Shown here: piece after piece, positions 5,409 through 5,535 of the stretch
How positions within the stretch are numbered: the first letter of the stretch is position 1
How the letters are laid out: each line of letters opens with the position of its first letter
Assembly (NCBI GenBank): GCA_937888895.1
Contig: CALASV010000161.1
Span: forward strand, 1 to 5,535
Length of the DNA stretch: 5,535 bases
Origin: an uncultured Clostridia bacterium
GTDB taxonomy: Bacteria > Bacillota > Clostridia > Lachnospirales > Lachnospiraceae
Direction: 5' to 3'
The notes under the pieces: generated by a model
Database searches by the model: none
The model's input: only the letters and a program-made list of their open reading frames with translations
Told to the model about the DNA's origin: nothing
Position numbers and translations under genes: made by a program

Positions 5409-5449
5409 AAAAGTAAGCAGTGAAAGTCTTTCACTGCTTGCTTTTGATA
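5409..5449 (+). terminator. Intrinsic terminator after the 108-aa secreted protein gene
   Basis: A 17-bp stem has arms at 5409-5425 (AAAAGTAAGCAGTGAAA) and 5429-5445, with one G-U pair and a short GTC loop. The descending arm ends in TTTT, although only four T follow the GC-containing part. It stands about 80 bases after the TAG at 5327-5329. The matching A-run on the left means it could also act on leftward transcription. The remaining 5450-5535 holds only AT-rich sequence, with no supported gene. Confidence 0.8.
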
Positions 5450-5535
5450 AAAAATAAATATTCTAATGTTTATATTTATTCACCAGTTTACAAATTTTGA
5501 GTATGACTAAAAAAGCTAAGTGCCTTTTGTTGCAA

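Noticed and set aside
5453..5480. Inverted repeat AATAAATAT / ATATTTATT after the terminator
   Set aside because: It contains only A and T, so the hairpin would be weak, and such matches are expected by chance in this AT-rich tail.
5509..5535. Possible leftward terminator or gene end at the right edge
   Set aside because: The AAAAGGC/GCTTTTT pairing on the minus strand is imperfect and the region is cut by the window edge, so it cannot be supported.

Overview
The window is AT-rich, strongly Shine-Dalgarno-led DNA with compact intergenic regions and TGn-extended -10 promoters. This fits a low-GC Bacillota (Clostridia). The alkaline-phosphatase-superfamily phosphoglycerate mutase and the style of the long HTH regulator suggest Lachnospiraceae or a close relative, but the family-level call is inference. 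No mobile element, CRISPR array, rRNA or tRNA is visible.

Left part (1-2520), housekeeping: the C-terminal two thirds of a cofactor-independent phosphoglycerate mutase/proposed homoserine kinase-type protein (+) converge on a complete prfC (peptide chain release factor 3, -). A single near-perfect bidirectional terminator separates them. prfC has its own strong promoter and starts at 2420 behind a GGAGG ribosome binding site.

Right part (2530-5460), accessory: a long (638 aa) cytoplasmic XRE-type HTH protein with a TPR-like helical body (+) is followed by two small genes for exported products. The first (75 aa, -) is convergent with the regulator and shares a TTAA stop overlap with it. It has a signal sequence, an acidic polar linker and a short C-terminal tail ending in Tyr-Pro-Leu-Leu. 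Its likely transcription terminator lies inside the regulator's coding sequence. The second (108 aa, +) is divergent from the first and encodes a secreted Cys/His-rich protein with a clear Ala-X-Ala signal peptidase site. Between these two lies a 48-bp near-palindrome whose outer ends form part of the -35 boxes of both divergent promoters.

The layout resembles RRNPP-type (Rgg/PlcR/PrgX-like) peptide signalling: a cytoplasmic HTH-TPR receptor, a convergent exported propeptide and an operator controlling a secreted output. The receptor/propeptide pairing, and binding of the palindrome by this regulator, are inferences from architecture. They are the main point of interest in this window. The last ~75 bases, after a terminator, contain no recognisable gene.
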